A stretch of DNA of 64,000 nt from Actinomycetota bacterium (GTDB lineage Bacteria; Actinomycetota; Acidimicrobiia; Acidimicrobiales; Ilumatobacteraceae), in the NCBI GenBank assembly GCA_016870865.1, contig VGAC01000005.1:1-64000 (forward strand), written 5' to 3'. The notes beneath the pieces were generated by a model. The model did no database searches. It was not told the DNA's origin and saw nothing but the letters and a program-made list of their open reading frames with translations. A program made the translations under genes and the position numbers. Shown in pieces: positions 42,919 to 51,725 of this stretch (positions within the stretch are counted from its first letter, which is position 1; every line of letters starts with the position of its first letter).

Positions 42919-43691
42919 TGGTGTCTTCCGGAACAATTCGCGTCGGTGTTGTCGGTGCGGGCGGGCGCATGGGTGCCACGGTGTGCGATGCAGTCGCGGC
43001 CGACCCGCAACTCGAGCTGGTCGCAGCCGTGGATCCCGCGCACGTCGGGGTGTCGATTCACGGTGTCACGGTCGGCGGTGAGCTGCGGGTGCTCGCCGAC
43101 GCCAAGTGTGACGTTGTCGTCGACTTCACGGTTGCCGCCGCTGCGCGCACGACGTTGCCCTGGCTCGCACTGCACGGCATGCACGCCGTGGTGGGAACCA
43201 CCGGGTTCAGCAACGACGACATCGACGGCTTTCGCGCGGTGTTCACGGCCAGCAATTGCCTGATAGCTGCGAACTTTGCGATTGGTGCGGTGTTGATGAT
43301 GAAGTTCGCCGAGCAGGCGGCCCCGTATTTCGACACGGCCGAGATCATCGAACTGCATCACAACGCCAAGGCCGACGCCCCCAGTGGGACGGCGGTGGCC
43401 ACGGCGCAGCGCATGGCGGCCTCGAGTGGCCAGTGGGCGACCGACCCGACGACCCACGAGGTCTACCCGGGCGCGCGCGGCGGCGAGGGTCCCGCGGGGA
43501 TTCGCATTCATTCGGTGCGCATGGTCGGAATGACCGCACACCAAGAGGTCATTCTCGGTGGTGCGGGTCAGACTCTGACGATCCGCCACGACAGTTTCGA
43601 CCGCGCCAGTTTCATGCCGGGCGTCGTCTTGGCGTGCAAGAAGGTCGCACAGACTTCGGGCCTCACGCTCGGCCTAGACGCCATTCTTTGA
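42918..43691 (+). CDS. dapB: 4-hydroxy-tetrahydrodipicolinate reductase
   Basis: DapB reduces hydroxy-tetrahydrodipicolinate in the diaminopimelate/lysine pathway. The 257-residue protein has the NAD(P)-binding GVVGAGGRMG, VVGTTGFSNDD, the catalytic ELHHNAKADAPSGTA segment and a C-terminal GVVLACKKV helix. GTG 42918 is chosen because TACGGT ends 7 nt before it, the spacing seen for other leaderless genes here; GTG 42921 is equally possible by homology. The GGGG upstream would be buried in the hairpin, so initiation is unlikely to rely on a Shine-Dalgarno sequence. Confidence 0.94.
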   Translation: MVSSGTIRVGVVGAGGRMGATVCDAVAADPQLELVAAVDPAHVGVSIHGVTVGGELRVLADAKCDVVVDFTVAAAARTTLPWLALHGMHAVVGTTGFSNDDIDGFRAVFTASNCLIAANFAIGAVLMMKFAEQAAPYFDTAEIIELHHNAKADAPSGTAVATAQRMAASSGQWATDPTTHEVYPGARGGEGPAGIRIHSVRMVGMTAHQEVILGGAGQTLTIRHDSFDRASFMPGVVLACKKVAQTSGLTLGLDAIL

Positions 43692-43695
43692 CCGT

Positions 43696-44313
43696 CTAGC
43701 GCGTCGGTGGGGCCTCGTCGTTGGAGGGCGGGTTGAGTGGGCGGCGCTTGCGGGCCTGGATTGCCGATATGCCGAACAGGGCGATGACGACCCACCATTG
43801 GTAACGCTCGATCGACTTCAAGAACCACCGCACCTGGTCCTCGAAGATGTCGCCACCGATACGCAGCACGATCAACTTGATGATGATGCCCAGCACAAGG
43901 CAGGGCAGGTACTTCGCGAACGACATCTTGCGGTGGCCGAGAAGCACACAGACCACGTTGCTGCCCGGCATCAGGATGACGGCCAAGCCGCCGGCCTTGT
44001 CGACGGCGCGTTCGACCCAGCGATAGATCGCAGGAGTCTCGCCGACCGTCTTTTCGACCCACCGCACGGTGCGTTCGCCGTACCAGCGTCCGACGAAGAA
44101 CAACGCGACACCCGCGGCAAGGACGCGCAGGAAACCGATGATGAACCAGGGAACGGGGGATGTGAACGGCACCGAGCCGAACAGATTCCTGTTGCGCGAC
44201 GACAAGACGAGCATCGGCACCGGGTGTTCGTCGACCACCGCGGGGCCGATGTTGGAGCCGATGGTTCCCGCGATGAAAAGAAGCGATGTGATCGCGAGAA
44301 CGGCCTTGCGCAC
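43696..44313 (-). CDS. DedA/VTT-like membrane protein
   Basis: A 205-residue membrane protein with about four to five hydrophobic segments. FLRVLAAGVALFFVGRWYGERTVRWVEKTVG and LAVILMPGSNVVCVLLG (both in part) resemble the VTT/SNARE-associated (DedA) fold, whose members move lipids or carriers across the membrane. The usual acidic and arginine motifs are only partly visible, so the call is moderate. The GTG start at 44313 lies 6 nt after TAGTTT (minus, 44325-44320). It converges with dapB, with a 4-nt gap. Confidence 0.65.
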   Translation of the reverse strand: MRKAVLAITSLLFIAGTIGSNIGPAVVDEHPVPMLVLSSRNRNLFGSVPFTSPVPWFIIGFLRVLAAGVALFFVGRWYGERTVRWVEKTVGETPAIYRWVERAVDKAGGLAVILMPGSNVVCVLLGHRKMSFAKYLPCLVLGIIIKLIVLRIGGDIFEDQVRWFLKSIERYQWWVVIALFGISAIQARKRRPLNPPSNDEAPPTR

Positions 44314-44387
44314 GGGCGAAAACTAACCGACCGAACGCAATTCGACGCCATTCAACCCGCCGTTCGGGGCTGGCTACCCTTTCTCGC

Positions 44388-46013
44388 ATGCGCGGACTCA
44401 TGCAAAACACACCGTTGACGATCGTTCACCTCTTCGAGCGAGCGGAGAAGTACCACCGTGACAAGACCATCACCACTTCTTCGCCCCGCGGCAAGGAGAC
44501 CGCGACCTACGCCGAGTGGGCCGAGCGCACGAGGAGACTCGGAGGTGTCCTCGACGACCTCGGCATTTCGGCCCACGGTCGCGTGGCGACTTTCGCGTGG
44601 AACACGCAGCGCCATCTCGAGCTGTACTTCGCGGCACCCTGCACGGGTCGCGTGTTGCACACGCTCAACATTCGTTTGTTCCCCGAGCAGGTGACGTACA
44701 TCGTCAATCACGCCCACGACGAGGTGATCTTCGCCGACAGGTCGCTCCTTGGCCTGTTGCTGCCGCTGTTTCCGACGTTCGGCTGCGTGAAGGATCTCGT
44801 GGTGATGGACGACGCCCCAGGTGAGGTGCCCGTGCTGCCCGGCGTGCGGGTGCACGACTACGAGGAACTTCTGGCCAAGGCGAAGCCGGTCGACTTCGAG
44901 GTGGATGACGAGAACCTTGCGGCGAGCATGTGCTACACCAGCGGCACGACGGGCAACCCAAAGGGCGTGGTCTACAGCCACCGCAGCACCTATCTGCACA
45001 CGATGGGGGCGATGACGGTGGACAGCCTCGGAGCGCGGGAGAGCGACATCATCCTGCCGGTGGTGCCGATGTTCCATGCGAACGCGTGGGGCCTCGCGCA
45101 CGCGGCGGTTGCCTCGGGTGCCAGCCTCGTCATGCCCGGGCCCGACCTTTCCGGAAAGGCGATCGCGAACCTCATCGTCGGTGAGAAGGTCACGGTCGCA
45201 GCCGGTGTGCCCACGATCTGGATGGGCGTGCTGCCCGAATTGAAGGGCCGCGACACGTCGGCGCTGCGGGCGATTCCGTGCGGTGGATCGGCCGTTCCGA
45301 AGGCGCTCAGCGAGGCCTACCGGGAGCAGACGGGCCTGCCGATTCTGCAGGCCTGGGGTATGACCGAGACGAGCCCCATTGCTTCGACTTGCACGCTGAG
45401 CGCCGCCGACAGGTTGCTGTCGAACGAAGAGCAGGCCGAACTGCGCACGACGGTCGGACGCATCAACTTCGGCGTCGAGTGCCGCGTCGTGGAGCCCGAC
45501 ACCACCAACCTGGTGCCCTGGGACGGCGAGACGAGTGGTGAATTGCAGTGTCGGGGTCCGTGGATCGCGGCGACCTACTACAACGACGAGCGGGCCGGGG
45601 AGAGTTTCACCGCCGACGGCTGGCTGCGCACGGGTGACGTTGCGACATTGGACGCCCAAGGTCGAGTGCGTCTCGTCGACCGCACGAAGGATCTCATCAA
45701 GAGCGGCGGCGAGTGGATCTCGTCGGTCGACGTCGAGAACGAATTGATGGCCCATCCAAAGATCAAGGAGGCCGCGGTCATCGGCGTGCCGCACCCCAAA
45801 TGGGCCGAACGGCCCCTCGCCTGCATCGTGCCAAAGGAAGGCGAATCGATCTCGAAGGCCGAAATCATCGATTTTCTCGTTCCGCGTCTGGCCAAGTGGC
45901 AGTTGCCCGACGACGTGGTGTTCATCGAAGAGGTGCCCAAGACGAGCGTCGGGAAGTTCTCGAAAAAGACCCTGCGCGACCGTTTCGCCGATTACGTGCT
46001 GCCCACGGCGTAA
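44388..46013 (+). CDS. Fatty-acyl-CoA synthetase (AMP-binding)
   Basis: An adenylate-forming ligase of 541 residues that activates a carboxylic acid, probably a medium- or long-chain fatty acid, to its CoA thioester. It has the P-loop MCYTSGTTGNPKGVVYSHRS, the A5 motif LQAWGMTETSPI, A7 GWLRTGDVATLD, A8 DRTKDLIKSGGEWIS and the A10 lysine in KTSVGKFSKKTLR. ATG 44388 lies 7 nt after TACCCT (44375-44380); ATG 44400 is an alternative. TetR-type and di-iron protein genes follow on the same strand. Confidence 0.93.
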   Translation: MRGLMQNTPLTIVHLFERAEKYHRDKTITTSSPRGKETATYAEWAERTRRLGGVLDDLGISAHGRVATFAWNTQRHLELYFAAPCTGRVLHTLNIRLFPEQVTYIVNHAHDEVIFADRSLLGLLLPLFPTFGCVKDLVVMDDAPGEVPVLPGVRVHDYEELLAKAKPVDFEVDDENLAASMCYTSGTTGNPKGVVYSHRSTYLHTMGAMTVDSLGARESDIILPVVPMFHANAWGLAHAAVASGASLVMPGPDLSGKAIANLIVGEKVTVAAGVPTIWMGVLPELKGRDTSALRAIPCGGSAVPKALSEAYREQTGLPILQAWGMTETSPIASTCTLSAADRLLSNEEQAELRTTVGRINFGVECRVVEPDTTNLVPWDGETSGELQCRGPWIAATYYNDERAGESFTADGWLRTGDVATLDAQGRVRLVDRTKDLIKSGGEWISSVDVENELMAHPKIKEAAVIGVPHPKWAERPLACIVPKEGESISKAEIIDFLVPRLAKWQLPDDVVFIEEVPKTSVGKFSKKTLRDRFADYVLPTA

Positions 46014-46148
46014 CCGGCGGCGCATCCGCAGTCGCGGGCCGATGCTGCGCGTTGCTCACACGTGCGCGCAGGGGTCGCAGACCGGCCAAGCCGGATCCAC
46101 GGCAGGACGTGCCACGACGAACAAGACGGCCGGAACAAAACAGGATTC

Positions 46149-46182
46149 TTGACCGTGAGACAAAAACGTGCCTAACGTCTCA
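46149..46182 (+). promoter_or_regulatory. Promoter and inverted-repeat operator of the TetR gene
   Basis: TTGACC (46149-46154) and TAACGT (46173-46178) are 18 nt apart. An inverted repeat, TGAGAC (46156-46161) and GTCTCA (46177-46182), spans spacer and -10 element. This fits autorepression by the TetR protein encoded 4 nt downstream. Confidence 0.65.
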
Positions 46183-46185
46183 GGG

Positions 46186-46785
46186 ATGGGGCAGGGGGCC
46201 TTCCGTGAGTCGAGTCGCGATGAAGCGCGGGTGCTGGATGCGACGCGGGCCTGTATCGACGATCTGGGCCTCACGAGGGTGACCATCGACGACATCGTCA
46301 CCCGATCAGGCCTGTCTAGGGCGACGATCTATCGCCTCTTTCCCGGCGGCCGAGAGGTGCTTTTCGAGGCGATGCGGGTGCGCGAACTCGAGGTGTTCTT
46401 CGAAAAGTTGCGTGGTGAAGCCGAGGGGGCGAGCGATCTGGGCGATTTGCTCGCGCGGTGCATCGTCCTTGCGAGCCGTGAACTTGCCCAGGACGACCAA
46501 CTCGCGATGTTGCTCGCAGCCGAGCGCGGCGAGGTGCTCGGACAACTCACCGTCGACGGGGTTCCGCGCGTGGTGTTGATGGCGACGCAGGTTCTCACGC
46601 CACTTGCCGAGCAGTACATCTCGCACGAGGCGGCACAACAGATCGTCGAGGTGCTGTCGCGTCTCGTCATCTCGTATTTCCTCGCACCGAGCATGCAGGT
46701 CGACTTCACCGACTACGCCAGTGTGCGTCAATTTCTCGACGCGTTCAATTTTCTCACACATCCATCCGTGCACATCAACGACTGA
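46186..46785 (+). CDS. TetR family transcriptional regulator
   Basis: A 199-residue TetR-type repressor. The N-terminal helix-turn-helix is clear (ARVLDATRACIDDLGLTRVTIDDIVTRSGLSRATIYRLFPGG, in part). The C-terminal ligand domain is variable and gives no ligand. ATG 46186 is chosen since TAACGT ends 7 nt before it; a GTG at 46168 lies inside the promoter. Its neighbours, acyl-CoA synthetase upstream and the di-iron protein 13 nt downstream, are likely targets. An inverted repeat covers its promoter. Confidence 0.88.
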   Translation: MGQGAFRESSRDEARVLDATRACIDDLGLTRVTIDDIVTRSGLSRATIYRLFPGGREVLFEAMRVRELEVFFEKLRGEAEGASDLGDLLARCIVLASRELAQDDQLAMLLAAERGEVLGQLTVDGVPRVVLMATQVLTPLAEQYISHEAAQQIVEVLSRLVISYFLAPSMQVDFTDYASVRQFLDAFNFLTHPSVHIND

Positions 46786-46798
46786 AAGGCAGACGACA

Positions 46799-47932
46799 AT
46801 GTCAATCACCGAAAGAGACAACCAGGACATCATCGGTCGCGGGGGCCTCGACGACATCGAGGCGATCCTCAGCATCACCAACACCGACGTCGACGAGGTG
46901 ATGCATGCGGTTCGCGACGACTCCGACGCCCTCTTCACGTGGGACTATTCCCTCGCCCGACCGAACCTGCGTCGTCTCTACGAAAAGGCCAAGGTCGGGC
47001 AGTGGAACGGCACGACCGACCTGCCCTGGGAGACCGCGGTCGACGTGGAGGCGACGATTGCGGCCGACCAAGCGGCAATCGGTGCCGGCATCGACCCCGC
47101 GCAGTACGCGGGGACGCCGCTGGCCAAGTGGGGCGACAAGGAGTGGATCGAGTTCGGCATCGAAGGCCGACGCTGGAGCCTGTCGCAGTTCCTGCACGGC
47201 GAGCAGGGGGCGTTGCTGTGCACGGCGAAGATCACCGAAACCGTTCCGTGGTACGACGCGAAGTTGTACGCGAGCACACAGGTCGTCGACGAGGCGCGAC
47301 ACGTCGAGGTCTTCGCGCGCTACCTGGACGAAAAACTGGGCGGTGGCTACCAGGTGAACGCCCATCTGCGGATGTTGCTCGACGACATCATCCAAGACAG
47401 CCGCTGGGACATGACCTACCTCGGTATGCAGGTCATGGTTGAGGGGCTCGCACTCGCCGCATTCGGCTTCATGCACCAGTTGACGGGCGAACCGTTGCTC
47501 AAGCAGTTGCTGCGCTACGTGATGAGCGACGAGGCCCGCCACGTGGCTTTTGGTGTGTTGTCGCTCCAGGAGGCATACAGCGAGATGACCGATGCGGAGA
47601 TCAAGGAACGCCAGGAGTTCGCCTACGAGGCGAGCGTGCGCATGCGTGACCGTTTCCTGCAACAAGAAGTGTGGGAGCGCATGGGGGTCAAGCCCAAGGA
47701 AATCGTCCCGCTCGTCCTGCAGGATCCGACCCGGACGATTTTCCAGCAGATGTTGTTCGCCAAGATCGTTCCGAACTGCAAGAAGTTGGGCCTCCTCGAC
47801 CGCAACGAGGGTTGGCTGCGCCACCGCTACGAAGAGATGGGCGTCATCCAATTCGAGAACTGGGAGAACACCGGCGACGAGTACCTGCAGTTCGAACTGG
47901 GCAAGGACGCTCCGCCGCCCGTGCCGCACTGA
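46799..47932 (+). CDS. Ferritin-like di-iron protein
   Basis: A 377-residue helical protein of the ferritin/ribonucleotide-reductase-like superfamily. Two di-iron signatures are seen: an early Glu (HGEQGALLC) with the ExxH pair in VVDEARHVEVF, and VEGLALAAF with VMSDEARHVAFG. Together they give four Glu and two His ligands, typical of di-iron oxygenases or desaturases such as AurF or acyl-ACP desaturase. The reaction is unknown; with an acyl-CoA synthetase and TetR gene next to it, a lipid or acyl oxidation is plausible. ATG 46799 is 13 nt after the TetR stop. Confidence 0.8.
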   Translation: MSITERDNQDIIGRGGLDDIEAILSITNTDVDEVMHAVRDDSDALFTWDYSLARPNLRRLYEKAKVGQWNGTTDLPWETAVDVEATIAADQAAIGAGIDPAQYAGTPLAKWGDKEWIEFGIEGRRWSLSQFLHGEQGALLCTAKITETVPWYDAKLYASTQVVDEARHVEVFARYLDEKLGGGYQVNAHLRMLLDDIIQDSRWDMTYLGMQVMVEGLALAAFGFMHQLTGEPLLKQLLRYVMSDEARHVAFGVLSLQEAYSEMTDAEIKERQEFAYEASVRMRDRFLQQEVWERMGVKPKEIVPLVLQDPTRTIFQQMLFAKIVPNCKKLGLLDRNEGWLRHRYEEMGVIQFENWENTGDEYLQFELGKDAPPPVPH

Positions 47933-47981
47933 CGTTTTCGGTTCCCGAGCCGACTCCTCCACTCACTACGCTGAGCCGCTG

Positions 47982-48599
47982 ATGGCGCATCAATCCGAAC
48001 CCGCTTTCCGGGCGTTCCATGCCCTGCGCATCAAGGGCTTCGCCAAGCTCGACTCGGTTGCTGGCATCGCCGACCTCTCCGAGGCCGAAGCCGAGTCGCA
48101 CCTCGGGGCCCTGCTCGATCGCGGGTATGCAATGTTTCGCGAGGCCCGTGCCCTGTGGCAGATCACCCCGGCCGGCAAGGAGGCGCATCGCGACGCGCTC
48201 GCCGCGGACTCTCCCGGGTCGGTCACGGCGGCCCTCCACACCCCCTACGAGAGGTTTCTCGGTATCAACACCGCATTCAAGGGACTCTGCGGCGATTGGC
48301 AATTGCGTGACGGCCAGCCCAACGACCACCTCGATGCGGCCTACGACAGGGCAGTCATCGAGCGGCTCGTGGCGATGAAGGACGAGACGGTTCCGGTGGT
48401 GTCGGAGATGGCCGGGGTACTCGGGCGACTCGCGCCCTACGTGCCGCGTCTCGAGTCGGCGGTCAAGTGCGTGGTCGCCGGCGAGCAGAACATGTTCACG
48501 GGCGTCATGTGCGACAGCTTCCACGACGTGTGGATGGAACTGCACGAGGACCTCCTTCTCACCCAGGGCATCGACCGCGTAGCCGAGGGTTCCTTCTGA
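47982..48599 (+). CDS. Winged-helix domain protein, function unknown
   Basis: A 205-residue protein whose first 70 residues look like a winged helix (FHALRIKGFAKLDSVAGIADLSEAEAESHLGALLDRGYAM, in part, then a wing ITPAGKEAHRDAL). The C-terminal part is helical with no recognised family. It may be a DNA-binding regulator or a ligand-sensing domain. ATG 47982 lies 9 nt after TACGCT (47967-47972). It overlaps dapA by 1 nt (TGATG), which implies coupled translation. Confidence 0.65.
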   Translation: MAHQSEPAFRAFHALRIKGFAKLDSVAGIADLSEAEAESHLGALLDRGYAMFREARALWQITPAGKEAHRDALAADSPGSVTAALHTPYERFLGINTAFKGLCGDWQLRDGQPNDHLDAAYDRAVIERLVAMKDETVPVVSEMAGVLGRLAPYVPRLESAVKCVVAGEQNMFTGVMCDSFHDVWMELHEDLLLTQGIDRVAEGSF

Positions 48600-49495
48600 T
48601 GGCCGCGCGTTTCGGCAGCGTCATCACGGCGATGATCACGGCCTTCGAGGCGAACGGTCGGCTCGACGTCGCCGAGACCGTACGCATGGCGAAGTGGCTA
48701 CAGGAGCAGGGCAACGAGGGTCTCGTCGTGTCGGGGACCACGGGAGAGGCATCGACTCTCACCGACGCCGAACGCTTGGCCCTCTTCGAGGCGGTCTCGG
48801 CCGCCGTCACGGTTCCCGTCATCGCAGGCACCGGTTCGAACGACACCGCGCACTCGGTGCACCTCACCAAAGAGGCATCGAAGTTGGGCATCGCGGGCAT
48901 CCTCGCGGTCGGGCCGTACTACAACCGTCCCTCGCAGGCGGGAATCGCCGCCCACATCGGGGCGATGGCCGCAGCGACGAACCTGCCGGTCGTCGTCTAC
49001 GACATTCCCATGCGCACCGGCCGCAAGATCTCGACGGCGAATCTCGTCAAGATGGCCCGCGAGACGAAGAACATCGTCGCGCTCAAGGACGCGGGTGGCA
49101 ATCCCGGCGAGACGGCCAATGTCATCGCGTTGGCCCCGAAGGAATTCGAGGTCTACAGCGGCGACGACGGCCTCACCCTGCCGCTGCTCGCCGTCGGGGC
49201 CGTCGGTGTCATCGGGGTGGCGACGCACTGGTCGGCACCGGAACACCGTCGGATGATGGCGGCCTTCTTCTCGGGCAACGTCGTCGAAGCACAGCGCATC
49301 AACGCGGCGCTGCTCGAGAGTTACGCCTATGAAACGGGCGAAGAAGCACCGAACCCGCTGCCTTCGAAAGAGATGATGAAGCTCCACGGTTTCAGGACCG
49401 GCGACGCGCGCCTGCCGATGGGTGCCGCGCCCGAATGGGTGGCCGAACGCGCGCGTGTCGTCAAGGCAAACATCGAGTTGTTCAGGTCGAGTTGA
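48599..49495 (+). CDS. dapA: 4-hydroxy-tetrahydrodipicolinate synthase
   Basis: DapA condenses aspartate semialdehyde and pyruvate, the first committed step to diaminopimelate and lysine. The 298-residue TIM barrel has VSGTTGEASTLTDAE, GTGSNDTAHSVHLTKEA, VGPYYNRPSQAG with the active-site tyrosine, VVYDIPMRTG and the Schiff-base lysine in IVALKDAGGN. It is coupled to the winged-helix gene upstream and to RNase J downstream, whose TTG start overlaps its stop. The dapA-rnj-ftsK order is common in actinobacteria. Confidence 0.96.
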   Translation: MAARFGSVITAMITAFEANGRLDVAETVRMAKWLQEQGNEGLVVSGTTGEASTLTDAERLALFEAVSAAVTVPVIAGTGSNDTAHSVHLTKEASKLGIAGILAVGPYYNRPSQAGIAAHIGAMAAATNLPVVVYDIPMRTGRKISTANLVKMARETKNIVALKDAGGNPGETANVIALAPKEFEVYSGDDGLTLPLLAVGAVGVIGVATHWSAPEHRRMMAAFFSGNVVEAQRINAALLESYAYETGEEAPNPLPSKEMMKLHGFRTGDARLPMGAAPEWVAERARVVKANIELFRSS

Positions 49496-51156
49496 GCAAG
49501 TCCAGCGTTCGCATCTACTTTCTCGGCGGTCTGGGTGAAATCGGCCGCAACTGCATGGCTGTCGAACAGGACGGGCAGGTCGTCCTCATCGACTGTGGAC
49601 TCATGTTCCCCGACCCCGACATGCATGGGATCGATCTGGTGCTTCCCGACTTCACCTGGTTGCGCGAGAACGCCGACCGAATCGTGGGTTGCATCGCCAC
49701 GCACGGACACGAAGACCACGTCGGGGGATTGCAGTTCCTGCTGCGGGAATTGTCGATGCCGATTTTCGGCTCGGCAGTGACGCTGGGTCTGGCCCGACAC
49801 CGCATCGAAGAGGCGGGTCTTCTGGGTCGCACGGATCTGGTCACCGTCGCAGACGGCGAGACGTGTCGCATCGGTCCCTTCGACGTTGAGTTCATCGCCG
49901 TGACCCACTCGGTGCCCCACGCTCATGCCGTTGCTCTCCACACTGCGCAGGGAATCGTGCTGCACTCGGGGGACTTCAAGATCGACCTCACACCTGTCGA
50001 TGGTCGGCGCACCGACTTGTCGCGACTCGGGGCGCTGGCCCATGGCCCGGGAATCCGGCTGTTGCTGGCCGACAGCACGAACGCCGAGGAGAAGGGCCAC
50101 GCGCCGAGCGAAAGCGAGGTGGGACACGTCCTGCGGGGCCTTTTTGCCGAACACGTCGGTCGGCGCATCATCACCGCCAGTTTCGCCAGCCACATCCACC
50201 GTGTGCAGCAGATCGCCGATGCGGCCGTTGCAAACGGTCGTGTGGTGGCGACGATGGGCAGATCGATGAACAACAACGTGCGTATGGCGCGCGACCTCGG
50301 GATTTTGCGGATCCCCGACAGGTCGCTGATCGACATCGATCAGATCGACGACCATGCACCCGAGAACGTATGCATCATTTCGACCGGTTCGCAGGGCGAA
50401 CCGATGTCGGCGCTCGCTTTGCTGGCTCGCGGTGACAACAAGTGGGTGAAGGTCGGCGAGCGCGACACCGTGATCCTCTCGAGTCACCCGATACCGGGTA
50501 ACGAGATGTACGTCAGCCGTGTCATCGACGGCTTGTTGCGAGCGGGTGCCGAAGTCGTGCATTCGGGCATCGTCGACGTGCATGCAACGGGACACGCCCA
50601 GGCCGACGACCTCAAGACGTATTTCAACGTGACCCAACCCGAGTGGTTCATCCCCATTCACGGTGAGTTCCGCCACATGATGGCGAACGCCCGCCTGGCA
50701 GAGACGATGGGAGTCGCTCGCAATCGGATCACGATGTGCGAGGACGGCGACGTGGTCGAATTGAGCGACGACGGGGTGGAGGCCGTCGGGCGCATTCCCG
50801 CGGGTTATCTCTACGTCGATGGTGTCGTGGGTGATGTCGGCCACGGCGTGCTGCGCGACCGCCGGGTCTTGGCCGAAGAGGGCGTGGTCGTCGTCGTGGT
50901 GACGGTCGATGTCTCGTCGGGGCGGGTCATCACGGGTCCCGAGATCATCACGCGCGGTTGGGTCTACGCCCCTGAAGCGGAGGATCTCCTGGACGAAGCA
51001 TGTGACACGGTTGCCGCGGCGGTGGAGGGCGCACTCGCCGAGGGCGAGCGAAATGTCGATGCGCTCGAACAGGTCGTGCGCCGCGCAACGGGCAAGTTCG
51101 TCAACACGCGTACCAAGCGCCGTCCGATGATCGTGCCCGTCGTCATGGAGACATGA
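49492..51156 (+). CDS. rnj: Ribonuclease J
   Basis: RNase J is a metallo-beta-lactamase-fold enzyme with endonuclease and 5'-exonuclease activity in mRNA turnover and rRNA maturation. The 554-residue protein shows GGLGEIGRNCMAVE near the N-terminus, the zinc-binding THGHEDHVGG, the beta-CASP region ADSTNAEEKGH, and the C-terminal part with HATGHA. The start is taken as TTG 49492, overlapping the dapA TGA, since the family sequence begins at SKSSVRIYFLGG and no ATG or GTG fits. Upstream in-frame sequence lies inside dapA. Confidence 0.93.
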   Translation: MSKSSVRIYFLGGLGEIGRNCMAVEQDGQVVLIDCGLMFPDPDMHGIDLVLPDFTWLRENADRIVGCIATHGHEDHVGGLQFLLRELSMPIFGSAVTLGLARHRIEEAGLLGRTDLVTVADGETCRIGPFDVEFIAVTHSVPHAHAVALHTAQGIVLHSGDFKIDLTPVDGRRTDLSRLGALAHGPGIRLLLADSTNAEEKGHAPSESEVGHVLRGLFAEHVGRRIITASFASHIHRVQQIADAAVANGRVVATMGRSMNNNVRMARDLGILRIPDRSLIDIDQIDDHAPENVCIISTGSQGEPMSALALLARGDNKWVKVGERDTVILSSHPIPGNEMYVSRVIDGLLRAGAEVVHSGIVDVHATGHAQADDLKTYFNVTQPEWFIPIHGEFRHMMANARLAETMGVARNRITMCEDGDVVELSDDGVEAVGRIPAGYLYVDGVVGDVGHGVLRDRRVLAEEGVVVVVVTVDVSSGRVITGPEIITRGWVYAPEAEDLLDEACDTVAAAVEGALAEGERNVDALEQVVRRATGKFVNTRTKRRPMIVPVVMET

Positions 51157-51662
51157 GGCGCCATCTCCAAACGGCGATGATCGCGGCGGCCCTCATGACC
51201 GTCCAGGCGGCCTCGGCATGCGGCGGAGACGGGGATGTCACCCTGCTCGTGGACGAGATCGACGATGCGGTTGGTGCGGTCAGCGCGCTGACGGGTCGAC
51301 CCCCCAACTTCTTCGAAATCAACGCCACGCCCGAGCTCATCAACCTTTTCCTCGATGACGGAAAGGGAAGTGCGATCAACTTCGTGTGGGAGAACGGGTC
51401 GCTGCGGGACGAGACCGAAGCAGCGAAGGCCGACGGGCGTGCGTTCGATGCTTCGAAGATGGTGTTCTCGCCCGGGGTGTACGCGCGGGTCGAAGCCGAA
51501 TTGCCCGACTCGCTGTTGCGCGCCTTTACTCTGACTGCCGACGGCCCCAACGATGAAGTGCAACATCGCGTCGTCGTGCAATCCGAACGCGGCGGGCAGT
51601 TCGCGGTCCTTGTTGACTCGCTGGGCAAAATTCTGGGTTCGGATCCCCTTACGGGGCCATGA
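51153..51662 (+). CDS. Small exported protein, function unknown
   Basis: A 169-residue protein with a signal peptide (RRHLQTAMIAAALMTVQAASACGGD). A cysteine right after ASA suggests a lipoprotein, but the -3 residue is Ala rather than Leu, so the lipobox is weak. The mature part (VDEIDDAVGAVSALTGRPPNFFEINA, in part) has no recognised family. The ATG overlaps the RNase J stop (ATGA), and ftsK begins 63 nt downstream. Confidence 0.7.
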   Translation: MRRHLQTAMIAAALMTVQAASACGGDGDVTLLVDEIDDAVGAVSALTGRPPNFFEINATPELINLFLDDGKGSAINFVWENGSLRDETEAAKADGRAFDASKMVFSPGVYARVEAELPDSLLRAFTLTADGPNDEVQHRVVVQSERGGQFAVLVDSLGKILGSDPLTGP

Positions 51663-51725
51663 CGACGCGCCGCCACCCGAGGGGTATTCCCGAATCGGTG
51701 GGTACCCCGTTGGTACCTTTGGTTC

